This document shows positions 1-9,765 of a DNA stretch of 64,000 nt, one piece after another (within the stretch, counting starts at the first letter, position 1; every line of letters begins with the position of its first letter). Under the pieces are notes generated by a model. That model ran no database searches and was not told the DNA's origin. It worked only from the letters and a program-made list of their open reading frames with translations. A program made the position numbers and the translations under genes. The stretch is from Nakamurella sp. A5-74 (lineage in GTDB: Bacteria; Actinomycetota; Actinomycetes; Mycobacteriales; Nakamurellaceae), in NCBI RefSeq assembly GCF_040438885.1, contig NZ_CP159218.1:1612001-1676000 (forward strand), in the 5' to 3' direction.

Positions 1-2760
1 CGGTCGCGCTCCCGTCGTGGCCGTGGTCGCTCGCAGGCCGCCGACGACGAAGCCACCGATCAGCCGGCGTCGACCGAAGGGTCCGTCACTGCCGGCGACG
101 ACAGCACTGCGACCCAGCCCGAGCAGGACGCCTCGGCCGATGAGGAGCACGGCGACACCGCGGACGGTGGCCGTCGTCGCCGCCGCCGTGGCCGCCGTGG
201 CCGTGGTCGCGCCGACAGCGACACCGACGGCGACACGACCGACAGCGACTCGACCGACGGCGACTCGACCGACGGCGACTCGACCGACGGCGACACGACC
301 GACGGCGACTCGACCGACAGCGACACCACTCGAATCGACGGGACCGCGGCCGACCGCACGGACGCCGGGAGTGGTGACCTGGAAGCCGACGCCGAGAGTG
401 CGCCGCGGCCGCGTCGTCGTCGTCGCTCCTCGAAGGCCTCAGCCGGCGAGGACGCCGCGAGCTCGGATGACGGGTCCGACGGCACGTCGGCAGACGGCAC
501 CACCTCCGACGGCACCGACGAAGCCGGCTCCGACGACGACGATTCGGCTGCAGGCTCCGGCCGGCGCAGGCGTCGACGTCGGCGCGGCGGGTCCGGCGAC
601 GGCGAGTCCGGCCGGGGCGACGATCCCGACAACACCGTGGTGCACGTGCGTGAGGCTCGCGACGTCGCCGCCGAGGTCCAGGGCATCAGGGGCTCGACCC
701 GACTCGAGGCCAAGCGGCAGCGCCGTCGGGACTCCCGCGAGTCCCGCCAGCGACCGCAGATCCTCACCGAGGCCGAGTTCCTGGCCCGCCGTGAGGCCGT
801 CAGCAGGGTGATGGTCGTGCGCGAGCGCGGCGATCTGGCCCAGGTCGCGCTGCTGGAGGACGACGTCCTCGTCGAGCACTTCGTCTCCCGCGCCGGTGCT
901 GCCTCGATGATCGGCAACATCTACCTCGGCCGGGTGCAGAACGTGCTGCCGTCGATGGAGGCTGCGTTCGTCGACATCGGTCGCGGCCGCAACGCCGTGC
1001 TCTACGCGGGCGAGGTCAACTGGGACATGACCGGTCTGGTCGGCAAGGCCCGCAGGATCGAGACCGCGCTGTCCAGCGGCGACGTCGTGCTGGCCCAGGT
1101 GTCCAAGGACCCCATCGGTCACAAGGGCGCCCGGCTGACCACCCAGATCTCGCTACCGGGACGGTTCCTGGTCTACGTCCCGGGTGGCGGTGCCACCGGG
1201 ATCTCCCGGAAGCTGCCGGACACCGAGCGCAAGCGGCTCAAGCAGATCCTCGACCGGATCGTCCCGGACGGCGCCGGCGTCATCATCCGGACCGCCGCCG
1301 AGGGCGTCTCCGAGGACGATCTGGCTGCGGACGTCGAACGGCTGAAGTCGCAGTGGGAGACCATCCAGGAGGCTGCCGAGGCAGCGAAGTCGAACCAGTC
1401 GTCGTCGCCGTCGCAGCTGTCGGCCGAGCCCGACACGTTGACCAAGGTCGTCCGCGATCTGTTCAACTCCGACATCACCTCGCTGGTCATCGACGACGAG
1501 GGCGGGTCCGACGGGGCATACGCCTCGGTGTCGGCCTACGTCGACCAGGTCGCGCCCGAGCTGTCCGAGCGGGTCTCCCGCTACGAGGGCAAGGGTGACG
1601 TCTTCAGCCGCTACCGCATCGACGAGCAGATCGCCAAGGCGCTGGAGCGCAAGGTGCACCTGCCGTCGGGTGGTTCGCTGGTGATCGATCGCACCGAGGC
1701 GATGACCGTCGTCGACGTCAACACGGGCAAGTACACCGGGTCTGGCGGGAACCTCGAGGAGACGGTCACCAAGAACAACCTGGAGGCCGCCGAGGAGATC
1801 GTCCGGCAGCTCCGGCTGCGCGACATCGGCGGGATCATCGTCGTCGACTTCATCGACATGGTGCTGGAGTCCAACCGTGAGCTGGTACTCCGTCGGCTGA
1901 CGGAGTGCCTGGGTCGCGACCGAACCAGGCACCAGGTCGCCGAGGTCACCTCGCTCGGGCTGGTCCAGATGACCCGCAAGCGGATGGGCACCGGTCTGCT
2001 CGAGGCGTTCTCGCACAACTGCGAGCACTGCCACGGCCGCGGCATCGTGCTGCAGGACGCGCCCATCGACACCGGCAGCGTATCCTCGGGCGTTGATGAC
2101 GGCCGTGACTCCGGTCGGTCCTCATCCTCCTCACCGCGCAAGCGTCGGGAGCGTCAGCGGCCGACGGAACCGGAGGAGACGCCGGAACCGATCGCCCGGA
2201 TCGTCACGCTCAAGGCCGACCCGCGCGGCCCGCGGATGACACCGAAGCCGTCGGCTGATGCCGCCGACGGTGACGCCGCCGGCACGGACTCGCAGCTCTC
2301 GATCGAGGTGGCGGAAGCCGTCGCGTCGGTTGCCTCCAGTCCGGCGGCCGACGACGGGGGTGTCGAGATCCTCGCAAACGCCACGGACGCGAGCCGCACT
2401 TCGGACGCGGACGCCGGATCCGCAGCGGATGCTGCGCCCGCGCCGGTCGTCGAGGAGCCGCCCGCGGCCCGTCCGCGACGTCGACGGGCCGTCTCGAAGT
2501 CGACGGTCACCGCCGGAACGGCCGTGGTCCTCACCATCGACGGTTCCGCCAACGGGGGCCATGGCTCTGCGCCGGAGCCGGCCCTCGTCGGTGTCGCCGC
2601 CGGTGCCGGGGCCGCAGCCGTCGACGGTGCCGCGGTGTCGAAGGGTTCGGTGACCTCGGAAGCCCCGGTGGCCCGACCACGTCGTCGAGCGGCGCGGCGG
2701 CCGGCCGGTCCGGCCGGTGGAGCAGACCGGCCATCAGAGACGCCGGCGATCGACTCCTGA
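1..2760 (+). CDS. rne: Ribonuclease E/G (5' partial)
   Basis: Endoribonuclease of the RNase E/G family, which cleaves single-stranded AU-rich RNA during mRNA decay and rRNA/tRNA maturation. The frame is open from base 1, so the start lies upstream. The visible N-terminal part is a long disordered extension of Arg-rich patches and Asp/Ser/Thr repeats. The conserved core begins near base 780: S1-type RNA-binding region (about 840-1020), then the RNase H-like/DNase I-like catalytic part with the metal-binding DVNTG motif (about base 1710) and a second Asp in IVVDFIDM (about 1850). A Zn-link CEHCHGRG lies at 2020-2042. A disordered Ala/Pro/Arg-rich tail follows. The order rne-rplU-rpmA-obgE is typical of actinobacteria. 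A start at the internal GTG near 637 is possible, but it would discard a continuous upstream frame. Confidence 0.93.
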   Translation, partial: RSRSRRGRGRSQAADDEATDQPASTEGSVTAGDDSTATQPEQDASADEEHGDTADGGRRRRRRGRRGRGRADSDTDGDTTDSDSTDGDSTDGDSTDGDTTDGDSTDSDTTRIDGTAADRTDAGSGDLEADAESAPRPRRRRRSSKASAGEDAASSDDGSDGTSADGTTSDGTDEAGSDDDDSAAGSGRRRRRRRRGGSGDGESGRGDDPDNTVVHVREARDVAAEVQGIRGSTRLEAKRQRRRDSRESRQRPQILTEAEFLARREAVSRVMVVRERGDLAQVALLEDDVLVEHFVSRAGAASMIGNIYLGRVQNVLPSMEAAFVDIGRGRNAVLYAGEVNWDMTGLVGKARRIETALSSGDVVLAQVSKDPIGHKGARLTTQISLPGRFLVYVPGGGATGISRKLPDTERKRLKQILDRIVPDGAGVIIRTAAEGVSEDDLAADVERLKSQWETIQEAAEAAKSNQSSSPSQLSAEPDTLTKVVRDLFNSDITSLVIDDEGGSDGAYASVSAYVDQVAPELSERVSRYEGKGDVFSRYRIDEQIAKALERKVHLPSGGSLVIDRTEAMTVVDVNTGKYTGSGGNLEETVTKNNLEAAEEIVRQLRLRDIGGIIVVDFIDMVLESNRELVLRRLTECLGRDRTRHQVAEVTSLGLVQMTRKRMGTGLLEAFSHNCEHCHGRGIVLQDAPIDTGSVSSGVDDGRDSGRSSSSSPRKRRERQRPTEPEETPEPIARIVTLKADPRGPRMTPKPSADAADGDAAGTDSQLSIEVAEAVASVASSPAADDGGVEILANATDASRTSDADAGSAADAAPAPVVEEPPAARPRRRRAVSKSTVTAGTAVVLTIDGSANGGHGSAPEPALVGVAAGAGAAAVDGAAVSKGSVTSEAPVARPRRRAARRPAGPAGGADRPSETPAIDS
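232..321 (+). repeat. 15-bp tandem repeat inside rne (Asp-Ser/Thr-Thr-Asp-Gly/Ser)
   Basis: Six consecutive in-frame 15-bp units encode the pentapeptide D-[ST]-T-D-[GS]. The unit boundaries fall at 232, 247, 262, 277, 292 and 307. Because the period is a multiple of three, copy-number change would only lengthen or shorten the acidic linker. An Arg/Gly-rich stretch lies just before it, so the extension alternates basic and acidic blocks. Confidence 0.9.
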
Positions 2761-2761
2761 C

Positions 2762-2800
2762 GGGCCGCTGACGGACCGGCTGCTGCCGGTCCGCCGGCCC
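2762..2800 (+). terminator. Hairpin after rne
   Basis: Directly after the rne stop is a GC-rich hairpin. The inner arms CGGACCGG (2772-2779) and CCGGTCCG (2786-2793) flank a 6-nt loop, and outer arms GGGCCG and CGGCCC extend the stem with a small internal loop. No T-run follows, as is common for actinobacterial terminators. Confidence 0.6.
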
Positions 2801-2836
2801 CGGGACCGGGTGGGTGGCAGACCTCGATGGCGCGGT

Positions 2837-2865
2837 TTGTCCGGCAGGCCCGCACCGCGTATCGT
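2837..2865 (+). promoter_or_regulatory. Promoter of rplU-rpmA
   Basis: TTGTCC (2837-2842) and TATCGT (2860-2865) are separated by exactly 17 bp, a good fit to a primary sigma factor promoter. It lies between the rne terminator and rplU and implies a leader of about 155-160 nt before L21. Confidence 0.55.
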
Positions 2866-2907
2866 GGGGAGTCGGTCCGCCGTCAGCGGCGGTCTTCTGG
2901 CGCCTGT

Positions 2908-2928
2908 GGACGATCACCTCGATCGTCC
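2908..2928 (+). promoter_or_regulatory. Hairpin in the rplU leader
   Basis: A perfect 8-bp stem, GGACGATC and GATCGTCC, encloses a 5-nt loop in the predicted 5' leader of rplU. Ribosomal protein leaders often carry autoregulatory structures, so this is a candidate. No known L21 leader motif was recognised. Confidence 0.35.
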
Positions 2929-3029
2929 GGCAGTGCACGCCGAGTGAGAACCCGTAGTGACCAGTGACGAGCAGTGTGCTGTGCGGAGATCCGTCCGGCA
3001 CGAACGAGGAAACGGAAGGCCACCCCGCG

Positions 3030-3341
3030 ATGTACGCGATCATCCACACCGGCGGCAAGCAGTACAAGGTCGCCGAAGGTGACGTCATCCAGGTCGAGAA
3101 GCTGGAGCTGGCCACCGGCGACGCCGTCACCCTCCCCGCTCTGCTGGTCGTCGACGGTACCGACCTCACCACCGGCGCTGCCCTGGACAAGGTCACGGTG
3201 TCCGGCGAGATCCTCGAGCACACCAAGGGCCCGAAGATCGTGATCCACAAGTTCAAGAACAAGACCGGTTACCACAAGCGGCAGGGTCATCGTCAGAAGC
3301 TGACCAAGCTGCGCGTCACCGGTATCAAGTCCGGCAAGTGA
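3030..3341 (+). CDS. rplU: 50S ribosomal protein L21
   Basis: Large-subunit protein L21 (bL21), which binds 23S rRNA. The 103-residue length is normal. The N-terminus [14 protein letters not shown] and the C-terminal basic segment with [14 protein letters not shown] match the family closely. The ATG at 3030 is chosen over a longer upstream frame because the conserved protein begins there and GGAAGG lies about 10 nt upstream. It is followed 33 bp later by rpmA, the usual L21-L27 operon, and is probably driven by the promoter near 2837. Confidence 0.97.
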   Translation: MYAIIHTGGKQYKVAEGDVIQVEKLELATGDAVTLPALLVVDGTDLTTGAALDKVTVSGEILEHTKGPKIVIHKFKNKTGYHKRQGHRQKLTKLRVTGIKSGK

Positions 3342-3374
3342 CGCGGAACCTGACGAGCTGAGAGGCGATACGAC

Positions 3375-3647
3375 ATGGCACACAAGAAGGGCGCATCCAG
3401 CTCCCGCAACGGCCGCGACTCCAATGCCCAGTACCTGGGCGTCAAGCGCTACGGCGGCCAGGTGGTCAAGGCCGGCGAGATCCTGATCCGCCAGCGTGGC
3501 ACCAAGTTCCACCCGGGCGACGGCGTGGGTCGCGGCAAGGACGACACCCTGTTCGCCCTGGTCCCCGGCGCGGTGGAGTTCGGCAGCAAGCGTGGACGCA
3601 AGACCGTCAACATCGTCCAGGAGGCGCCCGCACTCGCGGACGCCTGA
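3375..3647 (+). CDS. rpmA: 50S ribosomal protein L27
   Basis: Large-subunit protein L27 (bL27), whose N-terminal tail reaches the peptidyl transferase centre. The 90-residue protein begins [16 protein letters not shown] and needs no N-terminal processing, unlike Firmicutes L27. GAGAGG lies upstream as ribosome binding site. It is the second gene of the rplU-rpmA operon. A strong hairpin lies between it and obgE. Confidence 0.97.
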   Translation: MAHKKGASSSRNGRDSNAQYLGVKRYGGQVVKAGEILIRQRGTKFHPGDGVGRGKDDTLFALVPGAVEFGSKRGRKTVNIVQEAPALADA

Positions 3648-3694
3648 TCCAGCGCAGCCGCCCCGAGCGGCGAGAAGTGAACATTTCGCTACAG

Positions 3695-3724
3695 GGGCGG
3701 GACCGGCTCACACCGGCCCCGCCC
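3695..3724 (+). terminator. Hairpin between rpmA and obgE
   Basis: GGGCGGG-A-CCGG (3695-3706) pairs with CCGG-C-CCCGCCC (3713-3724) around a 6-nt loop, with one A-C mismatch. It is followed by TTGGCGTTT. It probably ends or attenuates the ribosomal protein transcript before obgE. Confidence 0.6.
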
Positions 3725-3750
3725 TTGGCGTTTCCCTTGAAAGGCACCTG

Positions 3751-5415
3751 ATGGCCCGCTTCGTCGACCGAGCTGTACTGCACCTGCAGGCCGGTGACGG
3801 TGGCAAGGGTTGCGCATCGGTGCACCGTGAGAAGTTCAAGCCGCTGGGCGGTCCGGACGGCGGCAACGGCGGCAACGGCGGCGACGTCGTACTGGTCGTC
3901 GACGCCGGAGTGCACACGCTGCTGGACTTCCACTTCCGCCCGCATGCGAAGGCCGGCAGCGGCAAGTTCGGCCAGGGCGACAACAAGGACGGCGCCTACG
4001 GCGACGACCTCGTGATGAAGGTCCCCGAAGGGACCGTCGTGCTGGACGCCACCGGCAGGATGTTGGCCGACCTCACCGGCATCGGAACCCGCTACATCGC
4101 TGCCCAGGGTGGTCGCGGCGGCCTCGGCAACGCCGCGCTGTCGTCCAAGTCCCGCAAGGCACCCGGCTTCGCGCTGCTCGGTGAGCCCGGCGAGATCGCC
4201 GACGTCACCCTCGAACTCAAGTCCATGGCCGACGTCGGGCTGCTGGGCTTCCCCAGCGCCGGCAAGTCGTCCCTGGTCTCGGTGCTCTCCAAGGCCCGAC
4301 CCAAGATCGCCGACTACCCGTTCACCACCCTGGAGCCGAACCTCGGCGTCGTCGAGGCCGGCGGCAGCACTTACACCATCGCGGACGTGCCCGGCCTGAT
4401 TCCGGGTGCGAGTCAGGGCAAGGGCCTCGGCCTGGAGTTCCTCCGACACATCGAGCGCTGCTCGGTGCTCGCGCACGTCGTCGACTGCGCCACCTTTGAA
4501 GCCGACCGCGATCCCGCCTCCGACATTGCGGCGCTGGAATCCGAACTGTCGCAATACATCCCGTCGCTGCCCACCGAGTTCGCCGACAAGCCCAGGGTCG
4601 TCGTGCTCAACAAGATCGACGTCCCGGAGGCCCGCGAGCTGGCGGAGTTCGTCCGGGCCGATCTCGAGGCGGCCGGACATCGCGTCTTCCTGATCTCCAC
4701 CGCCACTCACGAGGGACTCAAGGAGCTGCGGTACGCGCTCGCCGAGGTCGTCGCCGAGGACCGCGCGTACCGCGTCATCCAGCCGACCGCACGAGTGGTC
4801 GTGCGCCCGAAGGCCGTCAACGAGGAACAGTTCGTCGTTGCTCCGGACCCGGCCACCCCCGGTGGATTCATCGTCACCGGCGTGCGTCCCGAGCGGTGGA
4901 TCCGCCAGACCGACTTCAACAACGAGGAAGCCATCGGCTTCCTCGCCGACCGCCTCGCCAAGATCGGCATCGAGGACGAGCTGGCGCGCCAGGGCGCGCA
5001 GGCGGGCTGTCCGGTCACCGTCGCGGGCATCACCTTCGACTTCGAACCGATGGCCGCCACGGCGGTCGTCCCGCTGTCCGGTCGCGGCCTCGACGAACGG
5101 GTGGTCCCCAACCATCGGGTGGGCGCCGCGGAACGCAAGGTGCTGCACCGCCTACGCCGTGGTCTCCCGGTCGAGGAGCTCGAGTGGTCCGATCTGGCCA
5201 CCGAGTACATCTCCGAGTCGCGGATGGCAGACCTGCGGGCCGCCGATCGCGCGGTGCGCGCCGGCGAAAAGTCGTGGACCCGCGGAATCGACCTCGACAT
5301 CGGGGTCGACGACGACGAGGAGCTCGACGCCGAGATCGACGACGCTGCCGGGACCCCGGGTACCGGGTCGCATGTCGGGGGAGTTGCTGCGGGCAGGTCG
5401 GATGATCGCGGCTGA
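3751..5415 (+). CDS. obgE: GTPase Obg
   Basis: Ribosome-associated GTPase acting in 50S maturation and stress signalling. The order is an N-terminal Obg glycine-rich fold (residues 1-158), a G domain with Walker [10 protein letters not shown] (about 165-173), DVPG, NKID and SxA-like motifs, then the OCT domain (about 350-440). At 554 residues it is longer than many Obg proteins because of an acidic C-terminal tail. The ATG at 3751 is supported by GAAAGG six bases upstream and by the [18 protein letters not shown] start. The frame is open further upstream into rpmA but has no family similarity there. The 3' end overlaps proB by 14 bp. Confidence 0.96.
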   Translation: MARFVDRAVLHLQAGDGGKGCASVHREKFKPLGGPDGGNGGNGGDVVLVVDAGVHTLLDFHFRPHAKAGSGKFGQGDNKDGAYGDDLVMKVPEGTVVLDATGRMLADLTGIGTRYIAAQGGRGGLGNAALSSKSRKAPGFALLGEPGEIADVTLELKSMADVGLLGFPSAGKSSLVSVLSKARPKIADYPFTTLEPNLGVVEAGGSTYTIADVPGLIPGASQGKGLGLEFLRHIERCSVLAHVVDCATFEADRDPASDIAALESELSQYIPSLPTEFADKPRVVVLNKIDVPEARELAEFVRADLEAAGHRVFLISTATHEGLKELRYALAEVVAEDRAYRVIQPTARVVVRPKAVNEEQFVVAPDPATPGGFIVTGVRPERWIRQTDFNNEEAIGFLADRLAKIGIEDELARQGAQAGCPVTVAGITFDFEPMAATAVVPLSGRGLDERVVPNHRVGAAERKVLHRLRRGLPVEELEWSDLATEYISESRMADLRAADRAVRAGEKSWTRGIDLDIGVDDDEELDAEIDDAAGTPGTGSHVGGVAAGRSDDRG

Positions 5416-6601
5416 CACCGCCCCCGCAGCCACCGGGCACGTCGCTGCGCATTCCGATGCCCGGACGGCGGTGGGCGCCGCACGCCGGCTCGTCGTCAAG
5501 GTCGGATCCTCGTCGTTGACCACTGCCGCCGGTGGGCTCGATCCGGCCAGGCTCGATGCCCTGGTCGACGCGGTGGCCGGCCGGACCGCATCCGGCACCC
5601 AGGTGGTGCTGGTCTCCTCCGGCGCCATCGCCGCCGGTCTGGCCCCGCTGGGGCTCTCCTGTAGGCCGCGCGACCTGGCCACCCAGCAGGCTGCAGCCTC
5701 GGTGGGCCAGCAGCAGTTGGCGGCCCACTATGCGGACTCGTTCCGGCGTCATGCGTTGACCGTCGGGCAGGTGCTGTTGACCAGCGACGACGTCGTTCGG
5801 CGCTCCCACTACCGCAACGCGCAGCGGACCTTCGACAAGCTGTTGACCTACGGCGTCGTGCCGGTGGTCAACGAGAACGACACGGTCGCCACCGCCGAGA
5901 TCAAGTTCGGCGACAACGATCGGTTGGCCGCGCTGGTCGCCCACCTCGTCCGCGCCGACGCGCTGATCCTGTTGTCCGACGTCGACGCGCTGTACACCGG
6001 CGACCCCGCAGACCCGTCGTCCGCTGTGATCCGCCAGGTGGACGCACCCGTCGACCTCACCGGGGTCGATCTGGTCGACTCCCGCAGCGGGGTCGGCACC
6101 GGCGGGATGAGCTCCAAGCTGGGCGCCGCGATGACGGCGACCCACGCCGGCATCCCCGTGCTGCTGGCCGGTGCGGCCGACGCCGCGCGCGCTCTGCGCG
6201 GTGGTGCGCCCCCGTCCGTGGGGACCGCGTTCGCCACCTCCGGACGTCGTACCGGCACCCGACTGCTGTGGCTCAGGTACGCGGCGCTCGCCCAGGGCAG
6301 CATCGCCCTCGACGCGGGCGCCGTCGCAGCTGTCATCGGCCGCCGGAAGTCGTTGCTGCCGGCCGGGATCACCGCGGCCAGTGGCGAATTCGAATCCGGT
6401 GACGTCGTTGATCTGACCGACCCGCACGGCCGGGTGGTCGCCCGCGGGTTCGTCTCCTACGACGCTGCTGAACTACCCGCGATGCTGGGACGGCAGTTGC
6501 GTGAGCTGGCCGAGGACCACCGACGGCCGGTGGTCCATGCTGACGACCTGGTGGCGGTCTCCGCCGGCGCCGGCGGCGCGACGCAGGAGGAAATGCAATG
6601 A
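5402..6601 (+). CDS. proB: Glutamate 5-kinase
   Basis: Phosphorylates L-glutamate to glutamyl 5-phosphate, the first step of proline synthesis. The amino acid kinase domain starts at [13 protein letters not shown] and carries the NENDTVAT substrate loop. A C-terminal PUA domain (about residues 290-380) is present, as in the full-length enzyme. The ATG at 5402 overlaps the obgE stop by 14 bp. A GTG at 5471 just before the conserved segment and an ATG at 5372 are possible alternatives, because no start has a strong Shine-Dalgarno. It ends in an ATGA overlap with proA. Confidence 0.95.
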   Translation: MIAADTAPAATGHVAAHSDARTAVGAARRLVVKVGSSSLTTAAGGLDPARLDALVDAVAGRTASGTQVVLVSSGAIAAGLAPLGLSCRPRDLATQQAAASVGQQQLAAHYADSFRRHALTVGQVLLTSDDVVRRSHYRNAQRTFDKLLTYGVVPVVNENDTVATAEIKFGDNDRLAALVAHLVRADALILLSDVDALYTGDPADPSSAVIRQVDAPVDLTGVDLVDSRSGVGTGGMSSKLGAAMTATHAGIPVLLAGAADAARALRGGAPPSVGTAFATSGRRTGTRLLWLRYAALAQGSIALDAGAVAAVIGRRKSLLPAGITAASGEFESGDVVDLTDPHGRVVARGFVSYDAAELPAMLGRQLRELAEDHRRPVVHADDLVAVSAGAGGATQEEMQ

Positions 6602-7893
6602 GCGTGGTGACGGAGTCCGGCGTGGTCACGGCCCAGGACGTGCTGGCCTGTGCCGCGCTGTCCCGTCCCGCCGCCCGTGCGCTGGCCCGGTTGACGGCGG
6701 CGCAGAAGTCGGATGCGTTGCGGCAGATGGCCGCCGCGCTGCTGGCCCGCTCGCCGGAGGTGCTCGCCGCGAACGCCCAGGATCTGGAGGCCGGCGCCGC
6801 AGCCGGGATGAGCGAGTCGCTGCTCGATCGGCTCCGGCTCACGCCGCAGCGGGTGACCGCGATCGCCGATGCCCTGGTCGCAGTCGCTGATCTGCCGGAT
6901 CCGATCGGTCAGGTGGTGCGCGGCTCGGTGTTGCCGAACGGTGTGCGGCTCACCCAGATCCGGGTACCGCTCGGCGTGGTCGCGATGATCTACGAGGCGC
7001 GTCCGAACGTCACCGTCGATGCCACCGGGATCGCCGTGATGAGCGGGAATGCGGTGCTGCTGCGCGGATCCGCGTCCGCCCATGCGTCGAACGTCGTCCT
7101 GGTGGAGATTTTGCACGAGGCAGGGACCGCTGCCGGGTTGCCGGCAGACTTCGTCCAGCTGGTGCCCGGCACCGACCGCAGCTCGGTGACCCACCTGATC
7201 ACGGCGCGTGGCCTGGTCGACGTGATCATCCCGCGCGGCGGAGCGGGTCTGATCGAATCGGTGGTCATCGGCGCGACGGTCCCGGTGATCGAGACCGGGA
7301 CCGGCAACTGTCACGTGTACCTCGACACCGCTGCCGACGCGGCGAAGGCGCTGCCGATCGTCGTCAACAGCAAGGCACGTCGGCCGTCGGTCTGCAACGC
7401 CGCGGAGACCGTGCTGATCCATCGCGACCGGATCGGCGACCTGCTGCCGGCCGTGGTCGATGCGCTGCACGCTGCGGGGGTGACGGTGCACGCCGATCCC
7501 CTTGCGCTGCAGCTGCTCCCGACCGACGCACGGACGGTTCCGGCAGCCCGCGAGGACTTCGACGGAGAATTTCTGTCACTGGACATCGCGGTGGCCGTCG
7601 TCGATTCGCTGGACGGTGCGCTCGCGCACATCGCCGCACACTCCACCGGCCACACCGATGCGATCGTCACCGAGAACATCGCGGCAGCAACGCGTTTCAC
7701 CGCCGAGGTGGATTCCGCGGCGGTCGTGGTCAACGCCTCCACCGCGTTCACCGACGGCGGCGAGTTCGGCTTCGGCGCCGAGATCGGTATCTCCACCCAG
7801 AAGCTGCATGCCCGCGGGCCGATGGGGCTCGCCGAGCTGACGAGCACCAAGTACATCGTCGAGGGCAGCGGCCAGATCAGGGGGACGTCATGA
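6598..7893 (+). CDS. proA: Glutamate-5-semialdehyde dehydrogenase (gamma-glutamyl phosphate reductase)
   Basis: NADPH-dependent reduction of glutamyl 5-phosphate to glutamate semialdehyde, the second step of proline synthesis. The 431-residue length is normal. The catalytic cysteine is Cys266 in [10 protein letters not shown]. The GTGNCHVY segment and the C-terminal [10 protein letters not shown] motif are typical. The start ATG shares an ATGA with the proB stop, and the end shares ATGA with nadD, so translation of the whole run is probably coupled. Confidence 0.96.
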   Translation: MSVVTESGVVTAQDVLACAALSRPAARALARLTAAQKSDALRQMAAALLARSPEVLAANAQDLEAGAAAGMSESLLDRLRLTPQRVTAIADALVAVADLPDPIGQVVRGSVLPNGVRLTQIRVPLGVVAMIYEARPNVTVDATGIAVMSGNAVLLRGSASAHASNVVLVEILHEAGTAAGLPADFVQLVPGTDRSSVTHLITARGLVDVIIPRGGAGLIESVVIGATVPVIETGTGNCHVYLDTAADAAKALPIVVNSKARRPSVCNAAETVLIHRDRIGDLLPAVVDALHAAGVTVHADPLALQLLPTDARTVPAAREDFDGEFLSLDIAVAVVDSLDGALAHIAAHSTGHTDAIVTENIAAATRFTAEVDSAAVVVNASTAFTDGGEFGFGAEIGISTQKLHARGPMGLAELTSTKYIVEGSGQIRGTS

Positions 7894-8561
7894 TCGATCC
7901 GACGAGACGCCGCCGGGTCGGGGTGATGGGCGGCACCTTCGACCCCATCCACCACGGTCACCTGGTGGCAGCCTCCGAGGTGTCCGACCTGTTCGACCTC
8001 GACGAGGTGGTGTTCGTGCCGACGGGTCGCCCGTGGCAGAAGGCCGACGACGACGTGCTGTCGGCCGAGCACCGCTACCTGATGGCGGTGATCGCGACCG
8101 CCGCGAACCCCCGCTTCACGGTGTCCAGGGTCGACATCGACCGGCCCGGTGCGACCTACACCCGCGACACCCTCACAGATCTGCACGCCGCCGATCCCGA
8201 GGCCCAGCTGTTCTTCATCACCGGCGCCGATGCCCTCTCCAGGATCATGAGCTGGAAGGATGTCGAGGAGATCCTGTCGCTGGCGCACCTGGTCGGTGTC
8301 ACCCGTCCCGGGTACGTGCTGGAGGACGGCAACCTCCCCGAGGGTGCCGTCACGCTGGTGGAGGTGCCCGCGATGACCATCTCGTCCTCCGCCTGCCGTG
8401 ACCGGGTGAGCGAGGGCAAACCGGTCTGGTACCTCGTCCCGGACGGTGTCGTCCAGTACATCAACAAACACCGGCTGTATCTCAGCACGCCGGTCTCCGA
8501 CCACCACCCATCGACCGCGCGCCCCGACGTGCGGTCAACCCCAGTACAGGGAGTGCAGTGA
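7890..8561 (+). CDS. nadD: Nicotinate-nucleotide adenylyltransferase
   Basis: Adenylates nicotinate mononucleotide to deamido-NAD in NAD synthesis. The nucleotidyltransferase motif [11 protein letters not shown] is at residues 14-24 and the C-terminal phosphate-binding [10 protein letters not shown] replaces the usual ISSTxxR. The 223-residue length includes a short unconserved tail. It overlaps proA and rsfS by four bases each. The nadD-rsfS-phosphatase trio is conserved in actinobacteria. Confidence 0.94.
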   Translation: MIDPTRRRRVGVMGGTFDPIHHGHLVAASEVSDLFDLDEVVFVPTGRPWQKADDDVLSAEHRYLMAVIATAANPRFTVSRVDIDRPGATYTRDTLTDLHAADPEAQLFFITGADALSRIMSWKDVEEILSLAHLVGVTRPGYVLEDGNLPEGAVTLVEVPAMTISSSACRDRVSEGKPVWYLVPDGVVQYINKHRLYLSTPVSDHHPSTARPDVRSTPVQGVQ

Positions 8562-9007
8562 CTGCCACCGACCTCGCCATCGAACTTGCCAGGACCGCCG
8601 CGACCGCGGCCTCCGACAAGCTCGCCACCGACATCGCCATCGTCGATGTGTCCGACAAGCTCGCCATCACCGACTGTTTCGTGCTGGCGACCGGCTCCAA
8701 CGAACGGCAGATCAGTGCGATCGTCGACGCCGTCGAGGACAAGCTGAGAGCTGCCGGCCACAAGCCGGTGCGCCGCGAGGGCGAGCGCGACGGACGGTGG
8801 GTGCTGATCGACTTCGTCGAGATCGTGGTGCACGTCCAGCACGCCGAGGAGCGGGTCTTCTACGGCCTCGACCGGCTCTGGAAGGACTGCCCGTCCATCC
8901 CCTTCGACGACCAGGACTCCGACCGCAGCGCCGAGCTGCGTGCCGCGGCGCCGGGTGCGAACGAGGACGTCCCGGCCGAGAACGCCGATCGGCCCGACGA
9001 GGCGTGA
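8558..9007 (+). CDS. rsfS: Ribosomal silencing factor RsfS
   Basis: Binds ribosomal protein L14 on the 50S subunit and blocks subunit joining when nutrients are low. The protein has 149 residues. The conserved core includes [22 protein letters not shown] and the [14 protein letters not shown] strand. The GTG start shares GTGA with the nadD stop. The C-terminal 25 residues are acidic and variable. Confidence 0.94.
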   Translation: MTATDLAIELARTAATAASDKLATDIAIVDVSDKLAITDCFVLATGSNERQISAIVDAVEDKLRAAGHKPVRREGERDGRWVLIDFVEIVVHVQHAEERVFYGLDRLWKDCPSIPFDDQDSDRSAELRAAAPGANEDVPAENADRPDEA

Positions 9008-9657
9008 GCCTGCACCGCCTCGTCCTGCTGCGGCACGGCGAGACCGACTGGAACGCCGAGATGCGACTGCAGGGGCACCGCGACATCCCGCTGAACGAGC
9101 GCGGGCTGGCGCAGGCGCAGGCCGCGGCCCCGTCGGTGGCCGGGTTCGACCCGGATCTGATGATGGTCTCGGACCTGCAGCGCGCCCGGCAGACCGCTGC
9201 GCCGGTGGCCGGGTTGCTCGGAACCGAACCGACGCCCGACGTCCGGCTCCGCGAGACGTCGATGGGTCAGTGGGAGGGGCTGACCCGCGCCGACGTCGAC
9301 GACGGCTGGCCGGACGCCTGGGATCACTGGCGGTCCTCGATCGCCGACGTCGCCCCACCGGACGGTGAGACCAGGGCAGAGGTGGCCGACCGGGCCCGTG
9401 AGGTGGTCGACGAACTCATCACCTCGCCGGACGGCCCCGAGTCGGCGCTGCTGGTCAGCCACGGCGGACTGATCGTCGGCCTGACCGCGCTGCTGCTGGA
9501 CCTTCCGCGTGCGCACTGGCACGCCCTGACCGGTGTCTCCAACTGCCACTGGGTGGAGTTGGAGCTGCAGGAGCGGCACTGGCGGCTGCGGTCCTACAAC
9601 GCCGGCCTGAGCGCGATCGTCATGCCCGCTGCCGACGACGAGGTCGCAGGCGTCTGA
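9004..9657 (+). CDS. Histidine phosphatase family protein (possible glucosyl-3-phosphoglycerate phosphatase)
   Basis: Phosphoglycerate mutase-like phosphatase of 217 residues. The phosphohistidine motif RHGET lies at residues 10-14 and the second catalytic histidine is in LLVSHGG. The GTG start shares GTGA with the rsfS stop. In Mycobacterium tuberculosis the gene after nadD-rsfS (Rv2419c, from memory) is GpgP, a phosphatase in methylglucose lipopolysaccharide synthesis, so that substrate is an inference from position. Other members act on other phosphoesters. Confidence 0.85.
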   Translation: MSLHRLVLLRHGETDWNAEMRLQGHRDIPLNERGLAQAQAAAPSVAGFDPDLMMVSDLQRARQTAAPVAGLLGTEPTPDVRLRETSMGQWEGLTRADVDDGWPDAWDHWRSSIADVAPPDGETRAEVADRAREVVDELITSPDGPESALLVSHGGLIVGLTALLLDLPRAHWHALTGVSNCHWVELELQERHWRLRSYNAGLSAIVMPAADDEVAGV

Positions 9658-9686
9658 GGCCTGGTCGGCGGCGAGGGCGCGGCCGG

Positions 9687-9715
9687 TTGTCCACAGACTC
9701 CGGAGCTGTCCACAG
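9687..9715 (+). promoter_or_regulatory. Two DnaA-box-like sites upstream of comEA
   Basis: TTGTCCACA (9687-9695) and CTGTCCACA (9706-9714) are direct repeats 19 bp apart, both followed by G. The first matches the high-GC actinobacterial DnaA box exactly and the second differs at one base. They lie about 50-80 bp upstream of the comEA start. Confidence 0.5.
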
Positions 9716-9753
9716 GCGTCGATCGCCCGGGGCCGGGCTGGGGTGCGACTTCC

Positions 9754-9759
9754 TAGCGT
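9754..9759 (+). promoter_or_regulatory. -10 box of comEA (leaderless)
   Basis: TAGCGT ends six bases before the comEA ATG, so the transcript would begin at or next to the start codon. No clear -35 box was seen. Confidence 0.45.
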
Positions 9760-9765
9760 GGCTGC

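Noticed and set aside
1..811. Separate genes in the two other frames at the window start
   Set aside because: Their products are Arg/Pro/Thr or Ser/Arg repeats that mirror the acidic repeat of rne; the rne frame is open throughout and joins its conserved core.
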